DNA of 29,904 nucleotides from CAZIGM01 sp964538675 (GTDB lineage Bacteria > Bacillota > Bacilli > Tepidibacillales > Tepidibacillaceae). Of the stretch, positions 6,750 to 16,796 are shown piece by piece. A model generated the notes under the pieces. The model saw only the letters and a list, made by a program, of their open reading frames with translations, was not told the origin of the DNA and searched no databases. Position numbers and translations under genes: made by a program. Each line of letters begins with the position of its first letter. The first letter of the stretch is position 1. Location of the stretch: assembly GCA_964538675.1 (NCBI GenBank), contig CAZIGM010000022.1, positions 1 through 29,904 on the forward strand. Direction: 5' to 3'.

Positions 6750-9700
6750 ATGAAAAGAACAATGGGAGTTTTGAAAAAGTGGACAAGTTTCTTTATTATT
6801 TTTGCTTTACTACTAACAACCGTTCCACTTACTGGACTGGTAGAAGCTGCTGACAACCCAATTGTTATATCAAATCCAATGGGTACTAATGATTTACCAA
6901 CGCCTGTAACTACTTCAAGAATCGATGTATCTGGTAGTTTTTATGGTGTTACTGACCTTAATTATAAAGTTACTCAAATGCGTAAAGTTGGTAATGACTT
7001 GATTCCAATTCAATCCCGTGAAGGTGTCGATGCACCATATATTGTAGGGTCAACTTTTACATTTTATGGAGTGGAGTTATATCAAGGAATTAATGAGATA
7101 TTGGTAACAGGAAAAGATGCTTCAGGAACATCAGCTCCTTCAGAACGTGTTTATGTTGAATACTATAATTTACCTATAATTTTAACAGTAAATTATGGTG
7201 AGCAAGATTTAAAGGTAGATAACGAAATAACAGATAAATTATATAATGATGAATTATTAATTAAAGGACAAGTTATGAATGCTGAAACCATTGTAGCCAA
7301 AATCAATGGCGATGAAACGGAATATCAGGGTACAGTTTTATCTACTGGACAGTATATTATTGCAAAAATACCGCTACAACGTGGCAAGAACACACTAGAA
7401 GTAATTGCACGGAATAATACAAAGGAATACCCGGTTAGTCTTGAGATTATCTATAACGATGGGTACCCTTATGTTGGGGATACACAAATTGATATAGATG
7501 ATTCTGATACCTTTATTGATATAGAAAAGCAGATGAATTTCACTGCTAATAATATAGAGTTTACTGGTACTTTAAATAATTTTGAGGTAGGGGATAAGAT
7601 TAATTTCTTATTTAATACAACTAACTTTACTGTTGATCATGATGATTTTGAGCTTGCTCCTATTGATCCTATTACGCCATATCTGAGTTCAACAGGTGAG
7701 GATTACAATTACCAGTTATATAAAACAGGTAATGATACATTCACGTTACATTATGATTCAGTTAAGCAAAACGAGACAAATATTTTACAATTTACGTTTA
7801 CTCGTAATTTATCTAATTATATTCAAACTTTTTATTTAGAACATTTTAATGACACATTGAACTTTGTAACACATACATCAGGATTAAGTAGCACAACAAC
7901 AAGTAAGTCTTTGACATTTTATGTATTCACAGATGATACAGCAATAACTGATTTAGTTTCTATTAATCATAAAGATGGATTAGGAAATGATATTCCATTA
8001 GTTAGTAGAACTTCAACACCTGTTCCAGCAGGTTCACCTACAGAGGTCATGCATACAGTTACGGTTGATCTTCTGCCTGGTTACAATACGATTATTGTTA
8101 GACCAAATACTGGTGCAGACAGTGAAATTAATAAAAAAGAATATAATATTTTATATATAAATTCACCAGACATAAAAATATTAAATCTTGTAAATGGAGA
8201 TAGAATAGGAGATGGAGCGTTACAACCAGAAATAATTGGTGAATTGATAAACGTAGATTTAGCTGATCGCGATGATACTGTAATAACTATTGAGAATAGG
8301 GCTGGAAGCTCTACATATATGTTAGCTGCAGGAGATTTTGATGCAGCACCAGATAATTATAAATTCACCTTTGATTTAACCAACAAATTACAAACAGGAG
8401 CGAATGATATTGTATTTAAGGTGACTGATGGTGTTACAACTACAACAACACGTATTACAATCTTTTATTTTAGTAGTGGTGGTCCATCAGCCTACATCGA
8501 AGTAGATGAAGCTGCTACTAGAACAATAAATGCAGATGCTAACTTTACTGAAGTTGATTCAGGAACAATAGAAACAGAAGCAAGATATGTTCATGTAAAT
8601 GGTGGTTATTCTAATGCACAGGATATAATCTTTTACTTAAATGGTGTTCGGGTTATTCAAGAAGAAGTACAACCGACTGGTCAAAAGGAATGTGCAGGTA
8701 TAAATCCAGTTACTAATGAAACTTTTAGGTTAACTATTAATTGGGATACTAAAACATTTGCTACTGATTATCCTATTTACTTAAATGAGGGTACTAATGT
8801 TGTTGAAGTAGAGGTTATTAGCTCATCAGGAACTTCAAGAAGTGAAAAGCTTTATTTAAGCAGAGTATTACCTCCGGTTAAATTGGTATCACCAAACCTA
8901 GAAAGAGAAGATGTTGTTAATAGTAATTATGTAGAAGTAATTATTGAAGCATCAGGAGCTGATAGTGTAAAGATAGGAAAAGAAGAGGCACAATATATTA
9001 AACTAAGTAATGACGAGTTAAGAAGTTTAATCGAAGCACTAGGTCCAGTAACTGAATCGAAATATGATACAGATAATAATGGAATGTTGGAAGATGATGA
9101 ATTAGAAGTAATCGACCAAGGAGAAATAATTGGTAAGCGTTATGTGGCTGATGTTTTTCTAAAATCTGGCAAAAATACGATAAAATATGAAGTTATTATA
9201 AATGGAAATAAGAAAAGCTATAAATTTGAAATGTATTATGCAGCATCTCCTGAAGAAGGTGCAAAATATAAGGAAAGCTTTGCAAAATCAAAAATAACAG
9301 TTTTTGATAAGGAATTGACTTTAGAATTTCCGAAAAATACATGGTTAATTCAACCGGATGACTTAACTCCATCGATGAATAAGTATGTTAGTGATTCATA
9401 TTTGGAATTTGGAATTGTAGATAAACAAACAGGTAAACTTAACAAGGTTTGGAACAGTTCTTTTGAGGAATATGTATTTGAAGAATTCAATGAGCCATTT
9501 AAAACATTAATGCCTGTTAGAATAATACCGCCAGATCGTACTGGTTATGCATCAGATATTTATTGGATTGAATCTCAAGGTGATATATCGGATGTTAATT
9601 CAGGTTTAATTCCAACAAATGTTGGAGAAATTACTATTAAATATGATCAGAGTATAATAAGTGATGCTCAGAACCAATTAGCAATCTATCATTTTGATAG

Positions 9701-10436
9701 AACAAAGTATGAATGGGTTAATCTTGGTGGAATTGTTGATACGAAGGGGAAAACAGTAACTACAGCCATTTCCGAATTTGGTTATTATACAGTAATGGCT
9801 AAGAGAGGAACCTATAACGATATTATTCAACATAGTTGGGCTGCTAACTATTTACATGCTTTATATTCTAAGGGAATAATGATGCCAGAGAGTTACAGTC
9901 GATTTGGCGCAGATTTATTAACTACTCGCGGAGAATTTGCTACTATCTTAATTAAAGCATTAAACTTATCTTTAGATGCTGGTCCATATATTAATGGCAA
10001 TAAATTATATCCAGTTAATGCAACATTCGTTGATGTTAGTCCATTACTAGATCCAGATAACGGATTTTACTCATATGAATATATTGAAACAGCAGCAAGG
10101 GCAGGAATTGTAAGAGGAATGGGACAAGGCGAATTCAATCCGGATGGTCTTTTAACACGACAAGACGCTGCAGCAATGATTGCAAGAGCAGCAGATTACA
10201 AATTAGAATCAAATTTAGATAAAGCAGAAGCAACTTTACAGAAGATGTATGCTGATGTAAATAAGATTAATACCTATAGTATGTCGTATGTTTTAGCAGT
10301 ATCAAAAGCTAATATAATGGGTGGAAGTGATGTAGGAGGTTCAATAGTATTTAATCCTTCATCTTATCTATCAAGAGCAGAAGCCTCAGCAATTGCTTAT
10401 AGGCTGATGGTACAAAAGAAAATACTGCCAAAATAA
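6750..10436 (+). CDS. S-layer protein with three SLH domains
   Basis: This is a 1228-residue exported surface protein. A signal peptide (MKRTMGVLKKWTSFFIIFAL and onward, about 1-33) ends near VEAAD. Residues about 35-870 form a series of beta-sandwich/Ig-like segments (recurring patterns such as LxxGxNxIxVxxxD). A canonical EF-hand loop, DTDNNGMLEDDE, lies at 773-784. Residues 870-1015 form a linker. Three SLH motifs follow at about 1021-1077, 1091-1150 and 1165-1222, with the typical TRGEFATILIKAL, GEFNPDGLLTRQDAAAMIAR and LSRAEASAIAYRL cores. SLH domains bind pyruvylated secondary cell-wall polymers, so the protein should be held on the wall by its C-terminus. A strong AGAGGAGG SD lies 7 bases before the ATG. 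A terminator follows, then another surface gene. Confidence 0.88.
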   Translation: MKRTMGVLKKWTSFFIIFALLLTTVPLTGLVEAADNPIVISNPMGTNDLPTPVTTSRIDVSGSFYGVTDLNYKVTQMRKVGNDLIPIQSREGVDAPYIVGSTFTFYGVELYQGINEILVTGKDASGTSAPSERVYVEYYNLPIILTVNYGEQDLKVDNEITDKLYNDELLIKGQVMNAETIVAKINGDETEYQGTVLSTGQYIIAKIPLQRGKNTLEVIARNNTKEYPVSLEIIYNDGYPYVGDTQIDIDDSDTFIDIEKQMNFTANNIEFTGTLNNFEVGDKINFLFNTTNFTVDHDDFELAPIDPITPYLSSTGEDYNYQLYKTGNDTFTLHYDSVKQNETNILQFTFTRNLSNYIQTFYLEHFNDTLNFVTHTSGLSSTTTSKSLTFYVFTDDTAITDLVSINHKDGLGNDIPLVSRTSTPVPAGSPTEVMHTVTVDLLPGYNTIIVRPNTGADSEINKKEYNILYINSPDIKILNLVNGDRIGDGALQPEIIGELINVDLADRDDTVITIENRAGSSTYMLAAGDFDAAPDNYKFTFDLTNKLQTGANDIVFKVTDGVTTTTTRITIFYFSSGGPSAYIEVDEAATRTINADANFTEVDSGTIETEARYVHVNGGYSNAQDIIFYLNGVRVIQEEVQPTGQKECAGINPVTNETFRLTINWDTKTFATDYPIYLNEGTNVVEVEVISSSGTSRSEKLYLSRVLPPVKLVSPNLEREDVVNSNYVEVIIEASGADSVKIGKEEAQYIKLSNDELRSLIEALGPVTESKYDTDNNGMLEDDELEVIDQGEIIGKRYVADVFLKSGKNTIKYEVIINGNKKSYKFEMYYAASPEEGAKYKESFAKSKITVFDKELTLEFPKNTWLIQPDDLTPSMNKYVSDSYLEFGIVDKQTGKLNKVWNSSFEEYVFEEFNEPFKTLMPVRIIPPDRTGYASDIYWIESQGDISDVNSGLIPTNVGEITIKYDQSIISDAQNQLAIYHFDRTKYEWVNLGGIVDTKGKTVTTAISEFGYYTVMAKRGTYNDIIQHSWAANYLHALYSKGIMMPESYSRFGADLLTTRGEFATILIKALNLSLDAGPYINGNKLYPVNATFVDVSPLLDPDNGFYSYEYIETAARAGIVRGMGQGEFNPDGLLTRQDAAAMIARAADYKLESNLDKAEATLQKMYADVNKINTYSMSYVLAVSKANIMGGSDVGGSIVFNPSSYLSRAEASAIAYRLMVQKKILPK

Positions 10437-10463
10437 AAGATTAGATTCCTAAATAAAAGAAAT

Positions 10464-10494
10464 AAGGGGGTTGTTACAAACCCTCTTTCTTTTT
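10464..10494 (+). terminator. intrinsic terminator between two surface genes
   Basis: AAGGGGGTT (10464-10472) pairs with AACCCTCTT (10479-10487), 9 bp with one G-T, over the loop GTTACA, and is followed by TCTTTTTC. It ends only about 15 bases before the next ATG, directly against that gene's SD. Confidence 0.75.
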
Positions 10495-10508
10495 CATGGA
10501 GGTTTAGT

Positions 10509-13500
10509 ATGAAAAGTATAGTTTTTAGAAGTTTTAGTTTAATAGTTTCATCTATATTATTGGTTTCATTATTACCAATAAGCGTATCCGCCTCACAAGT
10601 GACTCAACCACTTGTGTCGGTCTATTCAAACCATATTAACGATGTAGCATCTTATGAAATAACATTTTATACAGCAGATACGGTCGATTCAAGCTTGGAC
10701 GAGAATGATGGTGACAATATCTTAATTCAATTTCCAGCAGGGACAACATTGCCTGCATCAATAAGTAATTCATATGTAAAGATTAACAATCAGACTTTAA
10801 ATCAGGGAATTATCTCTATTGACGCAGTTACAAATACTATAACCTTACCTCTTCCTAATGATACGGTTTTACACAGGAATTCCTTTGTAAAAATAGATAT
10901 AGCTCAAGGAGCAGGTATTAAAAATCCTGGTATTTCTGGCAGCTATACCATACAGGCTTGGACTTCGGGAGACACAACAATTCAAACGTCTGCAGAATAT
11001 TCAATACTAGATTCGATGATTACAGTTCCAGATGTAACAGTAACACCTAATATTATTGGAGAAGTCGGAGCTTATATGATAGATTTTAATGTAAGTTCTA
11101 ATGGTAACTTGATAGCAAACGCTGATAGCATATATCTTTTTTTTCCATTAGACACAGTACTACCAGCAAGTATTGATAAAGCTAACGTCAAGGTGAATAA
11201 TATTTCTTTGACAGTAAATCCGACAATTACAAATAATCCATTAATAACTGGTGATCCAGATTCTAGATATCGAATGGAGATAAAGATCCCTACTACTATT
11301 CAAGCAAATGATGAGGTTAATATAGAGATAAGTCCAAATGCTAATATCGTTCATCCGACAACACAAGGAGATTATTTCTTGGAGATATGGACCTCAAAGG
11401 ATACGGTTAAGAACAAATCTGTTGGTTATGAAGTAGCTGAGGCAATTAGTGATACGACTGTCTGGTTAAGTCCAGATATAGCAGGGCAAGCAGGGCAATA
11501 CTCTATAGCAATTGAAAATGGAGCTAATCAATTAGAGGTAGACGATACGATTACTATTCAATTTCCAACAGGAACCGTATTTAATAATACAAGTATAAAT
11601 AATTATGTATATATAGATGGTGTTAAGGCAAGTGATATACCATCAGCAAACGTGGTAGTCAATACTAGTAGTTTAACAATGACGATAAATCCACAAAAAC
11701 AAGTAGCACCAGGCGGTGTTATAAATATTTTATTTACTCAGAATGCGGGGATTCAAAATCCTCTGAAGCAAGATAGTTCATATTTTCTTAATGTAAAAAC
11801 TACCAATGATATAGCTTATCGCCCGTCAAGTACGTATTCTATCCAAGGCAATCATATTACTAATCTAACAACGCAGCTAACTAATGATGGGATAGGATTA
11901 AATGGTGAATATTTAATTCAGTTTACTGTCAGCAATTTTGGAGGTTTAGTAGGTGGTCAGGATACAGTGACAATTATCTTTCCTAATGATACTGATTTGC
12001 CAAGCAGTTTAACTTATTCTGCAATAACAGTAAATGATAAGCCGTTAACTCAAAATGTCACAATATCGGAGCTTCATCGTATTTTACAGCTAACGATTCC
12101 AAACGATTTAACAATATCAAGGAATGGGAGTGTTACAATAAAGTTTCCACAATCAGTGGCAATTAAAAACCCAAGCACTGTGGGTAGCTATACCTTAGAT
12201 GTGTATACTTCAAGGGATCCAGTGGCTATAGAATCAAGTATACCGTATATTGTTGGAAAGCAAATAACAACTTCGACAATAGCAGTAAGTCCGAATACTT
12301 ATAATACTTCAGCACAATATGCAATAGGGTTTTATACAAGTGATCAAGGTGCGCTATCTTCAGCGCAGAATGATTATATTGAGATTGTTTTTCCAAATGG
12401 GACAGTCTTACCATCATATATTAGTGCTTCAAATATTAAAATAAATGGGATTAATGCTACGAGTGTAAGTGTATTATCCATGAAACTTAAGATAGATATA
12501 CCAAGTGGGATGAGTATAAGTAATAGTGGCTATGTTGGAATTGTTGTAGATTCCTTAGCTGGTATTAAAAACCCTGTTGGGGGAACTTATCAGTTAAAAG
12601 TATCTACGTCAAAGGATAAGTCATTAGTTCCAAGTCAAAGTTATGCGACTGTTGGAACAAGTTCAACTAGTGAAACCACTACAAGTAGTTCATCAGATAA
12701 TACGGCATCAGTAGAAATAAGTTCTCAATTAACAAGTGATATTCCAAATTATGAAATTACCTATAAAACAAGTAGTTCAGGCGCACTAGAAGGTGGAATA
12801 GACGAGATCTCAATTTTATTTGATTCGCGGATAGAAATCCCAGGCTATATTAGTAAAGAAACAATCAAAGTTAATGGTGTTCAAGTTAATAGTGGATGGG
12901 TACGAAGGGATGGTCAATCAATTATCTTCCATCTACCAACAACAGTTGACATTTCAAACAATCAGACAATAACAATAACAATTGATGAGCAGGCAGAGAT
13001 ATCAAATCCTGCATTATCAGGCACGTATGCTTTATACGTTACAACTTCTAAGGATACAACCCCTGCAGGTGCAAGCTATACTGTAGGAGGAAGCAGCGGA
13101 AATGAATTTATAGTAACTCCGCAGTATAATTCCGATAATTCAATTTCTAAATACACCATGATTTATACAACGGGCACAAGTGGAAGCCTAAAAGGTGGTT
13201 ATGATTATGTTACTATTATGATTCCAATCACAAACACAGCTGAATTGATAGATAATATAAGTATTACTGCTAATGGATATAATGTACCAAGCAGTCAGCT
13301 AGAAGTATCGGGTAAGAATCTATCATTCTTGTTGCCCTATAATGTAAACATTGCTAATAGTGGACAATTACTTATAATTGTTGAAGATCCAAAACACATG
13401 ACATTACCTAATACGACAGGGGATGTGGTATTTTATCTTTCGACCTCTAAGGAAACGTCATTGACTCCATCAAATAGTATAAGTATTTTACAAAATGATT

Positions 13501-13937
13501 TATCTGATACTAACCAAGAGTCTGAGGAGGAAGAAGACGAAACTGATGAATCTAATCAAATGGGTGATATAAACATAAAGCTCTATATTGGCTCTAAAAC
13601 GGCATATGTAAATGGAAGTACAGATATGTTGCTTGCATCACCAGCAATAGAAAATAATACAACACTTGTACCTTTAAGGTTCATAACTGAGTCTTTGGGA
13701 GGATATGCAGAGTATAGGGCAGCAGAGAGAAGAATAGTTATTATATATGAAGGAGATTATTTAATATTTACACTGGATAGTAAAACTGTATATACCAAAG
13801 ATGATGAATTAGAATTACTTGTTGCTCCGAAAATTGTTAACAGTACAACACTCGTGCCTTTAAGGTTTATTGCTGAATGGATGAATATTGAAACAATATG
13901 GAATGGAAATGAAAAATCAATTACATTAAAAAATTAA
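10509..13937 (+). CDS. large tandem-repeat surface protein with stalk domain
   Basis: This is a 1142-residue exported protein. The signal peptide (about 1-28) ends near SVSASQ. Seven repeats of roughly 130-147 residues follow. Each has a FPxGTxLPxxIS-type strand, a 'V+INGxxxx' segment and a closing block such as GIKNPGISGSYTIQAWTS, AIKNPSTVGSYTLDVYTS or EISNPALSGTYALYVTTS. Closing blocks lie near residues 135, 281, 414, 552, 686, 833 and 964. A Ser/Thr-rich spacer sits near 715-730 and an acidic linker (ESEEEEDETDES) near 1003. The last 125 residues form a copper-amine-oxidase-like stalk domain with two VPLRFI motifs (NNTTLVPLRFITESLG; NSTTLVPLRFIAEWM). It probably projects from the wall as a fibrous or adhesive layer. 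The SD is TGGAGG. Only 72 bases separate it from the S-layer gene, and these contain a terminator. Confidence 0.7.
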   Translation: MKSIVFRSFSLIVSSILLVSLLPISVSASQVTQPLVSVYSNHINDVASYEITFYTADTVDSSLDENDGDNILIQFPAGTTLPASISNSYVKINNQTLNQGIISIDAVTNTITLPLPNDTVLHRNSFVKIDIAQGAGIKNPGISGSYTIQAWTSGDTTIQTSAEYSILDSMITVPDVTVTPNIIGEVGAYMIDFNVSSNGNLIANADSIYLFFPLDTVLPASIDKANVKVNNISLTVNPTITNNPLITGDPDSRYRMEIKIPTTIQANDEVNIEISPNANIVHPTTQGDYFLEIWTSKDTVKNKSVGYEVAEAISDTTVWLSPDIAGQAGQYSIAIENGANQLEVDDTITIQFPTGTVFNNTSINNYVYIDGVKASDIPSANVVVNTSSLTMTINPQKQVAPGGVINILFTQNAGIQNPLKQDSSYFLNVKTTNDIAYRPSSTYSIQGNHITNLTTQLTNDGIGLNGEYLIQFTVSNFGGLVGGQDTVTIIFPNDTDLPSSLTYSAITVNDKPLTQNVTISELHRILQLTIPNDLTISRNGSVTIKFPQSVAIKNPSTVGSYTLDVYTSRDPVAIESSIPYIVGKQITTSTIAVSPNTYNTSAQYAIGFYTSDQGALSSAQNDYIEIVFPNGTVLPSYISASNIKINGINATSVSVLSMKLKIDIPSGMSISNSGYVGIVVDSLAGIKNPVGGTYQLKVSTSKDKSLVPSQSYATVGTSSTSETTTSSSSDNTASVEISSQLTSDIPNYEITYKTSSSGALEGGIDEISILFDSRIEIPGYISKETIKVNGVQVNSGWVRRDGQSIIFHLPTTVDISNNQTITITIDEQAEISNPALSGTYALYVTTSKDTTPAGASYTVGGSSGNEFIVTPQYNSDNSISKYTMIYTTGTSGSLKGGYDYVTIMIPITNTAELIDNISITANGYNVPSSQLEVSGKNLSFLLPYNVNIANSGQLLIIVEDPKHMTLPNTTGDVVFYLSTSKETSLTPSNSISILQNDLSDTNQESEEEEDETDESNQMGDINIKLYIGSKTAYVNGSTDMLLASPAIENNTTLVPLRFITESLGGYAEYRAAERRIVIIYEGDYLIFTLDSKTVYTKDDELELLVAPKIVNSTTLVPLRFIAEWMNIETIWNGNEKSITLKN

Positions 13938-13959
13938 ATAAGGATAAGTATAATAAAAT

Positions 13960-13991
13960 TGCCTCATTTTCTAAAAAGAGGCAGTTTTTTT
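13960..13991 (+). terminator. intrinsic terminator
   Basis: TGCCTC (13960-13965) pairs with GAGGCA (13978-13983) and is followed by GTTTTTTT. It closes the S-layer/repeat-protein unit. Confidence 0.85.
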
Positions 13992-14068
13992 ATTGAAACT
14001 TTCTCATTCTAAATCAGTCTATTTTAGTGCAGGGGAAATAGAAATGGATTAGCGGGAGAGTAGAAGCA

Positions 14069-16651
14069 ATGAGAAAAACTTTTAAAGTTTCTTTTTTTAT
14101 ATTTATTGTAGCAATATTTATATCAAATACATCATTAAGTGAAATTTCTATAGTAGAAGCAAGTTCAAGTGAAGCAGTAACAAATATACAATTGAAATCC
14201 TCCGAATGGATAACGTCAGGGACAAGATTGGATAATTGGGAATGTTTAACTACTACTGGTAAAGTAAAAATAAATACAATTAAAGTAGATTTACAAAACC
14301 CTTACATAGATGTAGAAACAATCTATGGAGCTGATGGTCAGACAGGTGACAAACAAAGAATTGTTGATATGGCTAAAGAAGCAGGTGCTGTTGCAGCTAT
14401 TAATGGAGATTATTTTACATTAACTGCAGAAGGAGCATCTTTTGGTGTTACAATTAAAGATGGGGAAGTAATAAATTCTCCAGGTTATATTAATGCAAAA
14501 AATGCATTCATGCTTGATCAGAATAATATACCATCAATTGATCGATTAGATTTTGAAGCGGTTGTAACAGCTCAAGATGGAACTAAATTTCAAATATTTG
14601 GTCTAAACAAAACACAATATCAGGTTGGGTATAAATATCCTGGAGGCAATAGTCATATAAATAGATTGCACATGTATGATGGTAAGTGGAATATGGAGAA
14701 TTGGATAGGTGATTCCTTAGGAAGCTATACAATTGCACTAGTTGAAAATGGTATCGTTACTAAAATTTTAGATAATGCTAAAATAGACACAATACCAAGT
14801 GGCGGATATTTATTATTAGGTAATGGAGAAGCAGCAGATTATATTAAAACACATATTCACCTATATGACAGAATTAATGTTGATTTTACATATAACACTG
14901 ATAGTACAATAGACACTGCAATAGATGGATCAACACTTTTAGTAGAGAACGGACAAAAAGCAGTGATTACTTATGAGATTAAAGGTAATCATGCTAGAAC
15001 GGCTATTGGATACACACAAGATAATAAGTATATGTACTTAGTATCCGTAGAAAAAAGCAAAAATAGTGTAGGAATGACTTTAGATGAGCTATCAAGTTTT
15101 CTAGTATCATTAAATATATGGAAAGCAGTTAATTTAGATGGTGGTGGTTCTACGACATTAGTATCTCGTCCATTAGGCGAGAATGATTTAATTGATATAA
15201 CTATACCCCAATATGGTTTAGAACGTGAGGTTCCGAATGGCTTAGCTATTTTTAGTACGGCACCAAAAGGTAAGTTAATCTCTATGGATATAATTTTACC
15301 CAAAGGGGTTTTATTAAACGAGACAGTAGAGATTGACAAAATAAAGGCTTATGATCAATATTATAATCCAGTTCAGATAGATGACATAGATATTGCTTGG
15401 AGTTATCCAACAGGAATTGTATATAAAGAGAATAAGCTTACTTTTGAGAATTTTGGGATTTATAATCTTAAAGCTACTTCAGGTACTCTTACTAAGAATT
15501 ATCAAGTTAAGGTTTACGATAGAAAAGATGTTGAGAGAATCGAAATAGAACGAAAGGGAATTATCAAAATTCATGAAGGTAAAGCTTATACACCCGCTGT
15601 AAAAGTGTATTTTTCAGATGGTTCGACTAGAGTAGTAGATAATTCATTATTGGATTGGCAACTGATAGGGATAAATGGAACTATATCTGCTGATGGTACT
15701 ATTACGACTAATAAATCCTCGACGGGTATGCTTATTGCAAGTTATCAAGGTTTTAGTACTTCAGTGCCAGTAATAGTAGGTGCTTTTGACGAAAGTAGAT
15801 TAATGGATTCCTTTGATAATAGAGGGGATTATCTATTAACAGGTGCAACTGGAAAAGAAACAAGTACATTTTCAATAATAAATGACGTAGATAGAACAGT
15901 TGGAGTCTTTAATTATAATTTTGGAGCTTCAGATGACGTTCGAATTGCATATTTAAATTATGGTACACTCGGGAAATATGTTATAGGTGAACCAGCACTA
16001 TTAACATTAGATGTTAAAGGAGATAATAGTGGACATTGGTTAAGAACATCTATTAGAGATGCTAATGGTAAAATATATTATGTTGATTTAGCAAAGAAGA
16101 TAGATTGGATGGGCTGGAAATCAGTCTCTGCACAGTTACCAAGTGATATGGCTTATCCAATTAACATAGAAAGTATTTATGTTGTTCATCTTGAGAGTGA
16201 GAAAGATCAAACAGCGCTTTCTGGCCAATTAACATTTGCAGATATGAAGGTATATGATTGGGATCAGTTAATAAAAGATGAAAATTCATCTATAATATTC
16301 ACAGTTAATAAAAAAGAAGTAATAGTAGACTCAAAAATGGTCGTACTTGATCAAGCTCCTATTATTATTAATGGGAGGACGTATATACCAATTAGACATG
16401 CTGCGGAATTACTTGGTGGAGAAGTTTTATGGGTAAGAGAAGAAAGAAAAGTACAGATAATAAAGGACAATAAAATCTTTAATTTGTGGATTGATGAACC
16501 ATACATTAATGAGAATGGTTCAAAAAAAGAATTAGATGCTAAGCCGTTTATTACAAATGGGCGAACAATGATTCCTCTCCGTGCTTTAAGTGAAAGCTTT
16601 GGGATGTATGTCTTTTATGATAGTAAGACAAAAACTATTTCAATAAACTAG
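14069..16651 (+). CDS. phosphodiester glycosidase (NAGPA-like) with stalk domain
   Basis: This is an 860-residue exported enzyme. After the signal peptide (about 1-32), residues about 60-400 match the NAGPA family, which hydrolyses sugar-1-phosphodiester bonds. Visible family blocks are VAAINGDYFTL, FGVTIKDGEVINSPG, ARTAIGYT and the signature VNLDGGGSTTLV (about 352-363), followed by PNGLAIFS. Residues about 405-575 look like two Ig-like/Big domains (LPKGVLLNETVEI; VKVYFSDGSTRVVDNS, then ISADGTIT). Residues about 580-740 look like a galactose-binding-type beta-sandwich. Residues 745-860 form a stalk domain with two motifs (INGRTYIPIRHAAELLGG; TNGRTMIPLRALSESFG). The SD is GGGAGAG. In Bacillus the related YoeB/YngK-type surface enzymes act outside the cell on wall-linked polymers. 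The likely substrate here is a teichoic-acid or phospho-glycan linkage, which is an inference. Confidence 0.85.
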   Translation: MRKTFKVSFFIFIVAIFISNTSLSEISIVEASSSEAVTNIQLKSSEWITSGTRLDNWECLTTTGKVKINTIKVDLQNPYIDVETIYGADGQTGDKQRIVDMAKEAGAVAAINGDYFTLTAEGASFGVTIKDGEVINSPGYINAKNAFMLDQNNIPSIDRLDFEAVVTAQDGTKFQIFGLNKTQYQVGYKYPGGNSHINRLHMYDGKWNMENWIGDSLGSYTIALVENGIVTKILDNAKIDTIPSGGYLLLGNGEAADYIKTHIHLYDRINVDFTYNTDSTIDTAIDGSTLLVENGQKAVITYEIKGNHARTAIGYTQDNKYMYLVSVEKSKNSVGMTLDELSSFLVSLNIWKAVNLDGGGSTTLVSRPLGENDLIDITIPQYGLEREVPNGLAIFSTAPKGKLISMDIILPKGVLLNETVEIDKIKAYDQYYNPVQIDDIDIAWSYPTGIVYKENKLTFENFGIYNLKATSGTLTKNYQVKVYDRKDVERIEIERKGIIKIHEGKAYTPAVKVYFSDGSTRVVDNSLLDWQLIGINGTISADGTITTNKSSTGMLIASYQGFSTSVPVIVGAFDESRLMDSFDNRGDYLLTGATGKETSTFSIINDVDRTVGVFNYNFGASDDVRIAYLNYGTLGKYVIGEPALLTLDVKGDNSGHWLRTSIRDANGKIYYVDLAKKIDWMGWKSVSAQLPSDMAYPINIESIYVVHLESEKDQTALSGQLTFADMKVYDWDQLIKDENSSIIFTVNKKEVIVDSKMVVLDQAPIIINGRTYIPIRHAAELLGGEVLWVREERKVQIIKDNKIFNLWIDEPYINENGSKKELDAKPFITNGRTMIPLRALSESFGMYVFYDSKTKTISIN

Positions 16652-16796
16652 AAGTCGATAAGTAGCTTAAGTAAAATAATCCTATCTCAATAAAATATCA
16701 ATATTTGTTTTTAAATGAAGGAAATTATAGTTTTTTGTAGAATATCTTTTCAGTACAAAATTATCTATAATTGACTTTATGGGGGATAGAATATTG

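Noticed and set aside
13561..13937. Copper amine oxidase enzyme activity of the C-terminal domains
   Set aside because: Only the small non-catalytic stalk-type domain is present; no topaquinone motif or catalytic domain exists in any of the four proteins.
14989..15339. 116-codon minus-strand ORF within the glycosidase gene
   Set aside because: It is antisense shadow of a strongly supported gene, with no SD and no recognisable motif. The same applies to the other minus-strand ORFs inside the helicase, deacetylase, metK and degS genes.
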